Source of the DNA: Acidimicrobiia bacterium
Lineage (GTDB): Bacteria > Actinomycetota > Acidimicrobiia > Acidimicrobiales > Bin134
Reading direction: 5' to 3'
DNA length: 64,000 bases
Assembly: GCA_009843865.1 (NCBI GenBank)
Contig: VYCQ01000012.1
Coordinates: 1-64,000, forward strand
Shown piece by piece: positions 1-8,838 of this stretch; position 1 is the first letter of the stretch; each line of letters starts with the position of its first letter. The position numbers were made by a program, and so were the translations under genes. A model generated the notes under the pieces. It saw nothing but the letters and a program-made list of their open reading frames with translations. It was not told the DNA's origin and ran no database searches.

Positions 1-40
1 GGGTTAGACCGATAGTTGGTTGAATGTTTACGCTGGTCAG

Positions 41-1396
41 CTAGCGGCGTATTTTGGGGGCGACGAAGGGATTGGCGATGATGATGTCGTAGTCGCTTAT
101 CGAGGCGGATTGATCGCATACTGTGGATGCCATGATTTCGTAGGCATCGAACACCTTGTCGCAGTCGTACACTCTGGAGTTGGGGCCGACAGTACGGGTT
201 TTGAGGATGTGAGCCTCTTCTAGGCGGCGTAGCGCGGCGCCGCACCGAGCTTCGGTGTAGCCGGTGAGCTTGGAGAGGGCTGGCGGGGTGAGTGATGGGT
301 GTGATGGAAGGCAGTCGATTGCCTCTGAGATGACAGAGCGGCCACGCCGCCCGCCGACGACTGCTCGCCAATGGTTTTGCATCTGGCCTACGGCCTCGCA
401 GTAGACGCGCACAGACTGGCATGCTCGGTGTGATGCTGTAGCGAGCGATTCCACTAGGGGGATGAGCCCATCGGCTCGTTCAGTCCCGTCTGCGGGGCCG
501 GTATAGGTCTGATAAGTGGTGAGGGCTCCTAGGTACTTATCTCGATCTCGGGATAGTGCAAGGCTTACCGGTGGCATCACAGCCCTATCAGAGAGCCCGA
601 GCCGGTGTTTGAGCGCGGCATACAATATCGCTCGGCCGGTGCGACCGTTGCCGTCGCCGAACGGATGGATGGTTTCAAATTGCGCGTGCGCGATGGCTGC
701 TTGAAGAACAGGAGAGTGGTCGTCGTTCCGAATGTAGGCCGCAAGGTCGTCTAGCAGCGGGCCGCAATTGGCCGCAGGTGGTGGCACGAACGTGTCGGGG
801 TTGAGAGGATGCCAATCTGAGCCGCCCACCCAATTTTGATCGTCGCGGATCTTTCCGCCTAAATGCGGGGTAGGCGATGCATCCATGAGCACGCGGTGCG
901 CCTGCCGGATGGTGTCAACGCTGAAGTTGTCGCGGTCGGCAAGCCAAGTGAGCGCTTCGTCCACGGCATCGATGTTGGCGATTACTTCGGCCACCGGCCC
1001 GGGCGGTTCGTCGTTAAAGCCGCGCTGCCGCCGTGCTAAGGCGTGTACTACCCTTTTTGTACCTGGCATAACCCCTTCGATGCGCGACGATCCGAGCGAT
1101 TCAGCCCAGAAGAACATGCCGTGTTCACCTCGCTTTGATGCGGTGGCCTCAGCGGTGTCGCGCAGATCGCGCTCGGCTGCGGCTATTGACGCAGCAGCAT
1201 CAGCGGGAATAGGTGGGTGCCAATTAGTGAGTGGGTACGGCGCGTGAGCGTCGCTTGATGCATAGCTAGACGGAATAGGTGGGTGCCAATTAGTGAGTGG
1301 GTACGGCACATACGCCCTGAAGCGTCCGCCGCGTCGATCGATAGCGCGAAATGCGGCTGGGTTGCCGTGCCATATCTGCTCAACTAAGCAGCCCAT
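41..1396 (-). CDS. Fic/DOC family protein (probable AMPylase)
   Basis: 451-aa ORF with HPFGDGNGRTGR (Fic core HPFx[D/E]GNGRxxR); N-terminal Fic_N-like part. Confidence 0.9.
   Translation of the reverse strand: MGCLVEQIWHGNPAAFRAIDRRGGRFRAYVPYPLTNWHPPIPSSYASSDAHAPYPLTNWHPPIPADAAASIAAAERDLRDTAEATASKRGEHGMFFWAESLGSSRIEGVMPGTKRVVHALARRQRGFNDEPPGPVAEVIANIDAVDEALTWLADRDNFSVDTIRQAHRVLMDASPTPHLGGKIRDDQNWVGGSDWHPLNPDTFVPPPAANCGPLLDDLAAYIRNDDHSPVLQAAIAHAQFETIHPFGDGNGRTGRAILYAALKHRLGLSDRAVMPPVSLALSRDRDKYLGALTTYQTYTGPADGTERADGLIPLVESLATASHRACQSVRVYCEAVGQMQNHWRAVVGGRRGRSVISEAIDCLPSHPSLTPPALSKLTGYTEARCGAALRRLEEAHILKTRTVGPNSRVYDCDKVFDAYEIMASTVCDQSASISDYDIIIANPFVAPKIRR
1206..1307. repeat. Direct repeat of ~36 bp, 66-bp period, inside the fic ORF (PYPLTNWHPPIP twice)
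   Basis: ggaataggtgggtgccaattagtgagtgggtacggc at 1206 and 1272. Confidence 0.9.
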
Positions 1397-1448
1397 CGGC
1401 CTCCTGACTTTGTCGCTGTTGGTTAAGTACCGCGCTTAACATTGCCTC

Positions 1449-1481
1449 ATTTGGCGTGCTAAATATTTTAACGCGCCAAAT
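1449..1481. promoter_or_regulatory. Inverted repeat upstream of fic (possible operator)
   Basis: ATTTGGCGTGCTAA / TTAACGCGCCAAAT dyad in the fic-PKD1 intergenic region. Confidence 0.5.
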
Positions 1482-1693
1482 GCACTAAGATTTGGTATAT
1501 TAACTAGATTAGCGCGTCAAGCAAGTAGAGATTTGACGCGTATGCGTTGGGTGTGCTTCAAGCAAAACGTCGCTAAAAATTCGATAGCAACGGCATCTTT
1601 GGCCCCTTATACTTTTGTCTCATAGGCCCCCGTTTCACCTCCGCTGCAACGCCTTTCGCAGGTAACGCCATCAGCCCCATCGTTCGCGCAGGT

Positions 1694-4294
1694 ATGCGTG
1701 CAGGCATCTTCGCGTTGACCCTCGCCCTTCTAGCTAGCGTTCTCGCCCTAGCGCCCGCAGCCTTAGCACAAGTCCGAAACAGCCCTCCTGAGGCTATTGC
1801 GGGTGACGATTATGCCCTCACCCCGGGGGTAGACACCACCGGCTATCTCAACGCCTCAGGCACCTTCGATGTTGAAGACAACCAAAGTAGCCTCACCTAC
1901 CGGTGGAGCATCCTCACCGAAGCGTACAACTGGCTTACAATAATCCGCACTGGCACCCCGTTGGGCCGCACTGCCGAGTTTCAAGTGCCCCCCTTGAGGC
2001 TTGTGAATCGAGCGAGCATCTACCACATCGACTTCGAGCTGACCGTTACCGATTCAGGTGGCTTGTCGGCAACCGACATCATACGGGTAACCCTCAATCA
2101 GCCTCCCGAAGCCACCATTACCATGTCGGCCAAACTTCCACACCCCAACCCCACCGACACCAACGGCAACGGCCGTATTGACGATGCAGAGCGCTACACG
2201 GTTGATGCCGTTATTGATGCCCCCTTTGAGGGTGACAACGATGCCAACGATTGGGATGTTCAAGAAGGTGCCCGCATCACTCTTACAGGCTCATCTAGCA
2301 CCTCAGGTCTCTCGGATGAGAGGCTTACCTACGCCTGGCAGCGCCGCGCCGCCCGCCCCAACCTGACGGGTTTCAACATCGATCCGGCCATCAGCACGCA
2401 ACCGACCATCACCATTGACCTGCCCGAGACCTTGCGCAACCAAGCCACCGCCTATGTGCAATACCGTCTTGTCGTCACCAACCAAAGCGGCGTTTCTGAC
2501 ACCGCCCTTATCAGCATCACTCTTCACGATCAGCCCGCGGCACCCACTGTGCAGATTGCTTTGCGCAATGCTAGCCAGCCTGCCCAAATCGCCTATAAAC
2601 CCAACCCTAACCAGATCAACCAGCCTGCCCGTTACGTGGTGGCCCCGGGCCAAACCGTGCAACTCATGGCCACAGCCGACGACAAAGACGGCACTCAAGC
2701 CCGCCACCTCGTCCACGCTTGGCAGGCCACAACCGAAGACGTTGCCATAACCCAACTCAACGCCACCCGCAGGGGCACCACCTCTTTGGCCACCTACACC
2801 GCCCCCTCACAACTGCCCGCTGGCCAAACCCACATCATCCAGGTTGCCACTGTTGGCGTTACCGACCTCACCGACCGCACCACCACCGTTCCCATCACCT
2901 TCATCGTTACCAACAACCAGGCTCCCGAAGCCGTGGCCCCAGCCGACCTCATCAGCGAAGACGGCGCTAGAGGCGGCATCGATGGCACCGGCATTGTCAC
3001 AATACCGGGCCTCGGTTTCGACTCCAACGACGACACCCTCACTTATTTGTGGCAACAGGTTGATGCCAACAACGTTCCTCTTGCAGACCCTCCTGTGGTT
3101 CTCATCAACCCCACCGAGCCCACCACCTCATTCCAAGCGCCCGAGCTACGCAGTGGCCGTCTTGCGATCAACCTGCTGTTCACCGTTACCGACTCTTGGG
3201 GCGTGTTCGACACTGATGTGGTGACCATTACTGTTTTTGGACACAACGACCCTCCTTCAGCTAACGCTGGCTCCAATCAAAAGGTTCAACCACGCTCCAC
3301 AGTGGTTTTAGATGCCACAGCCACAACCGACCCCGACCCTAACGAGCACCTCACCTACCTCTGGGCCTACACCGCCATCGCCGTCAATCCTCTTGCGGTC
3401 ATCAACCCCATTACCTCGCAAGACCAAAACGCTCTGCGAGCCTTTTGGCCCACTGGTGGTACCTCATATCCCGATGTGCTCACATCGCAGCGCACTGTGC
3501 GGCCCACCTTCCGTACACCCAACATCATCAATCTGCGCAGCGTGCGCCTTACCTTCACCCTCACAGTTACCGACACGGCAGGCAACACCAGCCAAGATGA
3601 GGTTCATGTAACTGTGGTGGGCCGCTTCTTTTCTGGGGTGATCGACGGCCCCGATTATTGCCACAATAGAAGTCTTGGTGGCCCCCGCACTTACGCCAGC
3701 GATGCCGATAAAGATGGCGTGGCCGAGGTTTGTTCTTTGCGAACCACCCGCCGCGAAGCAGCCGCACGCCAACAGGCGCTCAACACCGTGGCCAGCTTGA
3801 ACACCGCTGATTTCAACCGTGAGGTGCGTCAAGCTTGCCGAGTTATCGACGGCGAAGATTTCACCCAGCATGGCGATAAACCCGCAGACCTCGCCAAAGA
3901 TGTCTGCTCTACCGGCGTAGTAGCCCCACAACCGCAACCTCCCGACCTCACCGCCAACCCACAGTTCTTTTCAGGCCCGGTAATAGATGGCCCCAACTTC
4001 TGCTTCAACTTCAGCCTTGGGGGTGCTGTCACCTATCCGCACGATGGCAACGGTGACGGCATAGCCGAAACCTGCGCCCTGCCCTACACCCGCCGTGAAG
4101 CCATAGCACGCCAAACGGCTCTAGACACCTTCGCCTCACACCCGGCGTTCACCAACGCTCTTATTACGGCGTGCTTATCAGCAGTGGTTGCACAGGTCAC
4201 AGGCGACAAACCCGAAGATCTAGCCGAAGACGTGTGCGCCAACGCCAGGTCGCTTAATCCCAACCCCCAAACCGGCACCCCTCTTCCCTCATAG
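1694..4294 (+). CDS. Secreted PKD/cadherin-like repeat protein with two C-terminal DxDxDG (Excalibur-like) Cys-containing domains
   Basis: Signal peptide MRAGIFALTLALLASVLALAPAALAQ; repeated 'ANAG...LxYLW...LTVTDT' Ig-like motifs; C-terminal DADKDGVAEVC and DGNGDGIAETC. Confidence 0.8.
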   Translation: MRAGIFALTLALLASVLALAPAALAQVRNSPPEAIAGDDYALTPGVDTTGYLNASGTFDVEDNQSSLTYRWSILTEAYNWLTIIRTGTPLGRTAEFQVPPLRLVNRASIYHIDFELTVTDSGGLSATDIIRVTLNQPPEATITMSAKLPHPNPTDTNGNGRIDDAERYTVDAVIDAPFEGDNDANDWDVQEGARITLTGSSSTSGLSDERLTYAWQRRAARPNLTGFNIDPAISTQPTITIDLPETLRNQATAYVQYRLVVTNQSGVSDTALISITLHDQPAAPTVQIALRNASQPAQIAYKPNPNQINQPARYVVAPGQTVQLMATADDKDGTQARHLVHAWQATTEDVAITQLNATRRGTTSLATYTAPSQLPAGQTHIIQVATVGVTDLTDRTTTVPITFIVTNNQAPEAVAPADLISEDGARGGIDGTGIVTIPGLGFDSNDDTLTYLWQQVDANNVPLADPPVVLINPTEPTTSFQAPELRSGRLAINLLFTVTDSWGVFDTDVVTITVFGHNDPPSANAGSNQKVQPRSTVVLDATATTDPDPNEHLTYLWAYTAIAVNPLAVINPITSQDQNALRAFWPTGGTSYPDVLTSQRTVRPTFRTPNIINLRSVRLTFTLTVTDTAGNTSQDEVHVTVVGRFFSGVIDGPDYCHNRSLGGPRTYASDADKDGVAEVCSLRTTRREAAARQQALNTVASLNTADFNREVRQACRVIDGEDFTQHGDKPADLAKDVCSTGVVAPQPQPPDLTANPQFFSGPVIDGPNFCFNFSLGGAVTYPHDGNGDGIAETCALPYTRREAIARQTALDTFASHPAFTNALITACLSAVVAQVTGDKPEDLAEDVCANARSLNPNPQTGTPLPS

Positions 4295-4337
4295 TTTTTG
4301 GGCATTATAGATGTAAGCAATCACCTCGGGAGGAAGC

Positions 4338-4388
4338 GTCACACCCTCGTGAGACTCTGATAGCGTAAATAAGGGCAGGCCAGCGATG
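4338..4388 (+). promoter_or_regulatory. Conserved MTase-cassette leader, copy A
   Basis: Gap-free alignment with 12829, 25231 and 27590; 48 nt then ATG (ORF MNEEIKK*). Confidence 0.75.
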
Positions 4389-4504
4389 AACGAGGAAATC
4401 AAGAAGTGAGCCGAGGAAGCCCCGAAGGACACCGAAGCTAAGATGGCTCACACATCTCGGGCTATGGAGGGCTGTCACCTCTCGTTCGACTTGTTCATCG
4501 CGCC

Positions 4505-5497
4505 ATGAGTTCCGCAGCGGCGCTTGCCTTTGATGATTGGACGGCTACACAACCTCACTTGTTAGCACAGGCGCGCTGGCACAGGGATGTGTCTTGGAGT
4601 GGTCACCCGCTGATCCCGCCTTGGGTTAATCTCAACGACGTGGGGTTGGATCGGTTTTTCACGAAGCTTGATGTGGCCGAGCAGTGTTGGGAGTGGATGC
4701 AGGACGAAATGCGCGCCGACCACGCTGACCCCGACGTATATTGGTACGTTGATCCGTCTGCGGGAGACGGGGTGTTTTACGATTTGCTACCCGAAGGCCG
4801 ACGTAGTGGTGTTGAAATCGTGCCAGACCGCGCCGAGTTCGATTGCACCGATTACCTCTCATGGTTGCCGCCCTCAAGCCAGCCTTCAAACCGAATCGCA
4901 GTGATAGGAAATCCGCCGTTCGGCTATCGGGCATGGCTGGCTTTGGCGTTCGTCAACCATTCGGCAGTGTTCGCCGACTATATCGGCATGATCCTTCCGA
5001 TGGCGTTTCAAAGCGATGGTAAAGGCAGCCCCAAATATCGGGTGCATGGCGCTCAACTGATTCGTCAGGAACATTTGCCCGTCGGTTCTTTTTGCGATGA
5101 TTATGGCCAGCCGGTGCAGGTGAACGCGTTGTGGCAGATATGGCGGCGAGGCGTGAACAACCGACCACCAAACAGCACTTGCGACCAGTGGGTTGATCTG
5201 TTCACTGTAGACATGCGAAAAGAGCGGCTGTGTGGTCAAGAGAAACTGGCCGTTGCCGACTGGTTCCTTCAGCGCACCTTCTACAGTGAGCCGCCGCAGC
5301 TCGTGCGTGATTTTTCAGAAGTCCGCTATGTTTGCGGCTATGGAATTATCATCAAACAAGATGCCGATGATGTGACTAGGTGCCTGTCAGATATCGACTG
5401 GTGTGATTACTCCAACCTTGCAGCTCACAATTGCCGACATATCTCTATGTATCACATCAGACAAGCCTTGATAGATAGCGGGTTTGTCGATGCTTGA
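4505..5497 (+). CDS. DNA adenine-type methyltransferase (R-M cassette A)
   Basis: DPSAGDGVFYDLLP (motif I-like) and GNPPFGYR (motif IV); overlaps next ORF. Confidence 0.75.
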   Translation: MSSAAALAFDDWTATQPHLLAQARWHRDVSWSGHPLIPPWVNLNDVGLDRFFTKLDVAEQCWEWMQDEMRADHADPDVYWYVDPSAGDGVFYDLLPEGRRSGVEIVPDRAEFDCTDYLSWLPPSSQPSNRIAVIGNPPFGYRAWLALAFVNHSAVFADYIGMILPMAFQSDGKGSPKYRVHGAQLIRQEHLPVGSFCDDYGQPVQVNALWQIWRRGVNNRPPNSTCDQWVDLFTVDMRKERLCGQEKLAVADWFLQRTFYSEPPQLVRDFSEVRYVCGYGIIIKQDADDVTRCLSDIDWCDYSNLAAHNCRHISMYHIRQALIDSGFVDA

Positions 5498-6005
5498 CCC
5501 GCACGACATTTTGCGGGACGTGCTGGCCGAGCACAGTGATCACGATAAGTGGGTTGGAACGCCATTTGAGCGTATCAAGCGAGTCTCCAACTCTACGGTT
5601 GGAGATGTCGGCCAGGCGTTTGTCGAGCGTCTGTGTGAAGAGTTGGGTTTCGATATTGAGGTTCCCCGTTCACCGGACGGCAAGCGGTTGCGTCAATCAC
5701 CTTGGGATATCAGTATCGAAGACGTGACGTTTGAGTTAAAAACAGCGACGGAAGATATCGGTGGTTCGTTTCAGTTTAATCATCTCCGTTACCACCGTGA
5801 GTACGATGCTGTGCTCTGTATCGGCATAGCTCCAGCTGATATCTACATGGGATCTTGGACGAAAGCAGATGTGGCAACAGGTGCCGCGGGCAAACTCATC
5901 TCTATGGAGAAGGGCGCTAATGCATCTTACAAGCTCATCAAGCGCCCAGATCAATTGCATCCTATTAGCGAATTCGCAGCTCGGGTGCTCAACGTTCTGG
6001 CGTAA
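5484..6005 (+). CDS. Putative type II restriction endonuclease partner of cassette A
   Basis: 173-aa ORF overlapping MTase end; D-x(n)-ExK-like 'WDISIEDVTFELKTATED' core. Confidence 0.6.
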   Translation: MSMLDPHDILRDVLAEHSDHDKWVGTPFERIKRVSNSTVGDVGQAFVERLCEELGFDIEVPRSPDGKRLRQSPWDISIEDVTFELKTATEDIGGSFQFNHLRYHREYDAVLCIGIAPADIYMGSWTKADVATGAAGKLISMEKGANASYKLIKRPDQLHPISEFAARVLNVLA

Positions 6006-6045
6006 CCTGAACAGGAGGTGATATTATGAGTAGGCAAGGCATAAA

Positions 6046-6150
6046 TTCAACTGGCACCCCTCTTCCCGCGTAGCTTTTAAGAATTATAGAGGCGCGCTGG
6101 CACAGGGATGTGTCTTGGAGTGGTCACCCGCTGATCCCACCATGGGTCAA
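6046..6150 (+). pseudogene. Chimeric scar: copy of PKD1 3' tail fused to a fragment of MTase A 5' region
   Basis: 6048-6090 resembles 4270-4312 (ggcacccctcttccc...tag.tttt...attatag); 6091-6145 is near-identical to 4572-4626. Confidence 0.75.
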
Positions 6151-6232
6151 TCGGGGTTGACAGGGGATCGGCTCGACCATTACCGTCGTGCCCTACACTG
6201 TTCGGTAGCGCAACATTTGGAGGTCGCAGAGC

Positions 6233-6505
6233 GTGGGACCTGAGCGAATACAGTGGCTCATTCCCCGGCCCTTCCGCCGAGGCATGAAACTTCTCGAAAC
6301 CGACGAGCCAGTGCAGACGGAACCTCCCCTGCACCCGCCGGAGACAATAGCGAAGATTCAAGCCGATTCCGCAGAAACTCAACGGCGGATAGACGTGGGG
6401 GAGTTTGACACCAGCCCCGGTGTCGGCAAAGAGGAACTCGTCGAACGCGTTTTCAAACGCCTTGGTTATTACCCGTCATGGGTTCCCGATGAGTACAAGA
6501 CCTGA
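6233..6505 (+). CDS. Small protein, first gene of duplicated two-gene cassette (copy 1)
   Basis: GTG start; end is 5 nt before next ATG; resembles 8035-8259 product (I..L.P, RxI...EEL...LG). Confidence 0.55.
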   Translation: MGPERIQWLIPRPFRRGMKLLETDEPVQTEPPLHPPETIAKIQADSAETQRRIDVGEFDTSPGVGKEELVERVFKRLGYYPSWVPDEYKT

Positions 6506-6510
6506 CCTCA

Positions 6511-6756
6511 ATGGCATCTTGGAAATGGGAGGGCTGGGAAGCCCTTGATGCTTGGGAAATCGACAAAGACGACAGCGTTGTCGATGCTGTCTACGGGGCG
6601 CTCTTCGCTGCTCTAGACGACGACCTGCCGGGCAGCGAAGTGCCCTTTGCCTCGCCTCCCACACTCCGTATCCTCTACACTTCGAGAGCAGCGATCTACT
6701 TCAACGCCTTGCCGCAGACCGGCAAGCTAGTGCTCTCTAGCATCGTCTCGCGTTAG
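6511..6756 (+). CDS. Small W-rich protein, second gene of duplicated cassette (copy 1)
   Basis: SWKWEGWEALDAW...VYGALFAA...LPGSEVPFASPPTLR...AAIYF aligns with 7773-8030 product. Confidence 0.6.
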   Translation: MASWKWEGWEALDAWEIDKDDSVVDAVYGALFAALDDDLPGSEVPFASPPTLRILYTSRAAIYFNALPQTGKLVLSSIVSR

Positions 6757-6823
6757 ATGGGCATTTTGTTGCGTTACCGGGCCGTCAGCCGCGTTTGGCT
6801 TTCAGAGGATTGTCGCGAACCAT

Positions 6824-6860
6824 GATAGTGCTGATGGGATATCCCATCGATCTAGCTATC
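6824..6860. promoter_or_regulatory. Perfect 16-bp palindrome in larger imperfect dyad upstream of zeta gene
   Basis: GATAG-tgct-GATGGGATATCCCATC-gatctag-CTATC. Confidence 0.6.
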
Positions 6861-6870
6861 GTGTGTTCGC

Positions 6871-7420
6871 ATGGCTGATAAGCAGATCTGCGTGATTGCT
6901 GGTCCTAACGGTGCGGGAAAGACCACGTTTGCGATGCGGTATCTGTCAAGCGAGATGCCCGGTCTGCACTTTGTTAATGCCGACCTAATTGCTGCTGGAT
7001 TGTCACCGCTTAATCGCGGCACAGGCGTGGAAGCCGCAGCGGGTCGGCTGATGCTGACCGAGATCAACCGTCTGGCTGCTCAGGGACAGAGTTTTGCTTT
7101 CGAGACCACTTTGGCGGGCCGCAGTTATTTGAGGCGCATTGATCGGTGGCGAAGTGATGGCTATCAAGTGGTGTTGTTGTATTTGAGCCTCGCCAACCCC
7201 GAGAATGCCGTGTCGCGGATAGCAGAGCGGGTGAGACAGGGAGGCCATTTGGTGCCTGAAGATGTGGTTCGAAGGCGGTTTGCTGCTGGATTACGGAATC
7301 TACATGAGCACTACATTGGTAGGGTTTGAGCACTACATTGGTAGGGTTGACGAGTGGAAAGTGTTCGACAACACTGGAACGGTACCGCTGCTTGTCGAAC
7401 AAGGCATGAACCGTGACTGA
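6871..7420 (+). pseudogene. Zeta-toxin family P-loop kinase truncated by a 22-bp tandem duplication
   Basis: GPNGAGKTTFA Walker A, zeta-like 'NADLIAAGLSP', 'FAFETTLAGRSYL'; TGAGCACTACATTGGTAGGGTT at 7305 and 7327 causes stop at 7329. Confidence 0.8.
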
Positions 7421-7655
7421 GCCCAGCAATATCAACCAAGAGAGCCAGAGCGACCATCCTCCTGTTTTGCGCGGCGATGAGCTAACCGAAGCGGTCTTGC
7501 GGGGGCTGAGGCTGGCCGCCAAGCACGCGCACCTTGTGGCATATCAAACCGGCACCGGGGTGGTGACGCGGCGCAATGGCAAGGTGGGGCTTGGGCCTCC
7601 CGACCCGGCCATGTATGAAGACCTCATTCCGCCTCCTTTTCAAGAAAGCGAATAG
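7413..7655 (+). CDS. Small protein coupled to zeta gene, putative antitoxin
   Basis: GTG start overlaps the original zeta stop (gtgactga); duplicated with zeta at ~9.2 kb. Confidence 0.6.
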   Translation: MTEPSNINQESQSDHPPVLRGDELTEAVLRGLRLAAKHAHLVAYQTGTGVVTRRNGKVGLGPPDPAMYEDLIPPPFQESE

Positions 7656-7772
7656 GGGCCATTCGGCAGGGTTCGAGAGCGTATCAGTTCAACTGTTTAC
7701 CTGTGAGTCCGAATCTTGTTCGACGCTCGCTCAGGGGCCGCACTTCCGCCAATGCCACGAAATGCCAGCCGC

Positions 7773-8030
7773 TTAATTGATCTCCAGTAGGAATAGGCAA
7801 TCGTGGGCAGCGTTCCACATGTCCTCTGGCGGGGCGAATTTGATGGTCGCTACTTCTGTGTCGATCATTCTCCGCAATCGTCTTGACGGAGCCAACACTG
7901 GCCTTCCCGGCAGTGTGTCGGACTCCATAGCCGCCATCATCGCCCGGTAGACGGCTGTCCGTTCCTCGTCGCTTCGGCCTTCTGTCCACTCATCAAGGAC
8001 GCGCAGGTTCGCCCATCTCCAGCGGGGCAT
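7773..8030 (-). CDS. Small W-rich protein, second gene of duplicated cassette (copy 2)
   Basis: RWRWANLRVLDEW...VYRAMMAA...LPGRPVLAPSRRLR...ATIKF; same order as copy 1. Confidence 0.6.
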   Translation of the reverse strand: MPRWRWANLRVLDEWTEGRSDEERTAVYRAMMAAMESDTLPGRPVLAPSRRLRRMIDTEVATIKFAPPEDMWNAAHDCLFLLEIN

Positions 8031-8034
8031 TGCG

Positions 8035-8259
8035 TCAGACAGCGAACTCGTCGCGCCCGAGATTGTCGTTGAATTTCGCCGCTAATTCCTCGCGTGAAAG
8101 GGCATCGTGGCCGATAGTGGCGTCGGCGATCTGCCGGTCCAGCTCAGCTTCCTCAGCCCGGATGCGGGCTTCTGGATCGGCGGATTCAGTTGTCGAAGCA
8201 GTCTGTCGTCTACCAAGCCAGCTTTTTGGATTCAGCAGTTGCAGCAGTGCGGCGCTCAT
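8035..8259 (-). CDS. Small protein, first gene of duplicated cassette (copy 2)
   Basis: Ends 4 nt before 8030 start; resembles 6233-6505 product. Confidence 0.55.
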   Translation of the reverse strand: MSAALLQLLNPKSWLGRRQTASTTESADPEARIRAEEAELDRQIADATIGHDALSREELAAKFNDNLGRDEFAV

Positions 8260-8369
8260 GGATGCCTCTCAAGGTTGCCTATCAAGTGTAAGGCGAGACT
8301 GTAGTTGTGGGGTTGATACCCTGTCTACCAACGGTTGCCCACAGTGTGCAACGGGGTTAGGTTGGTGGG

Positions 8370-8468
8370 TGCCGTCAATTCAAGTCCAGACCGGGAGCCG
8401 GGGATCGACCCCTGGTTCCTTTCGGTGCGGTCTAGGCTATTGACGGCAAATCGATAATCGATTTGCCG
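8370..8468 (+). promoter_or_regulatory. Structured leader with alternative hairpins upstream of TM2 gene
   Basis: TGCCGTCAAT(8370)/ATTGACGGCA(8439), nested AGACCG/CGGTCT and GGGG/CCCC; alternative CGGCAAATCGAT-A-ATCGATTTGCCG (8444-8468). Confidence 0.65.
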
Positions 8469-8482
8469 AAGGGAGTCACCCA

Positions 8483-8812
8483 ATGCCAGCGCTAGACGAG
8501 ACCCTGGCCCTCGCCCAGGCCAAGCAAGGATTGTCCAACGAAGAGAAAATGCAACTGGACGTGTCCTACAACCGGGTACGCAAAGACCCGACCGTAGCGT
8601 TCCTACTCAGCTTCTTCTTCGGCTGGCTGGGCGTGGATCGCTTCTACCTCGGCCACACCGGCCTTGGCATCGGCAAGCTGCTGACCTTCGGCGGTGTCGG
8701 GATATGGACTATCGTTGATTGGTTCCTGATCCGGGGTGCTGCTCGATCTCACAACGCCGCTGCCATAGACGACACGCGGAACATCATCCTCATGTCCCGT
8801 CCTGACGATTGA
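8483..8812 (+). CDS. TM2 domain-containing membrane protein
   Basis: [45 protein letters not shown]. Confidence 0.9.
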   Translation: MPALDETLALAQAKQGLSNEEKMQLDVSYNRVRKDPTVAFLLSFFFGWLGVDRFYLGHTGLGIGKLLTFGGVGIWTIVDWFLIRGAARSHNAAAIDDTRNIILMSRPDD

Positions 8813-8838
8813 TCGCCCGCCCGGGTTACGCTGACCGT

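Noticed and set aside
1903-4320. Many overlapping or antisense ORFs within PKD1 (e.g. 2303-2755, 2844-3224, 3464-3937)
   Set aside because: Shadow ORFs of a C-rich repeat gene; compositional, no SD, no domain signal.
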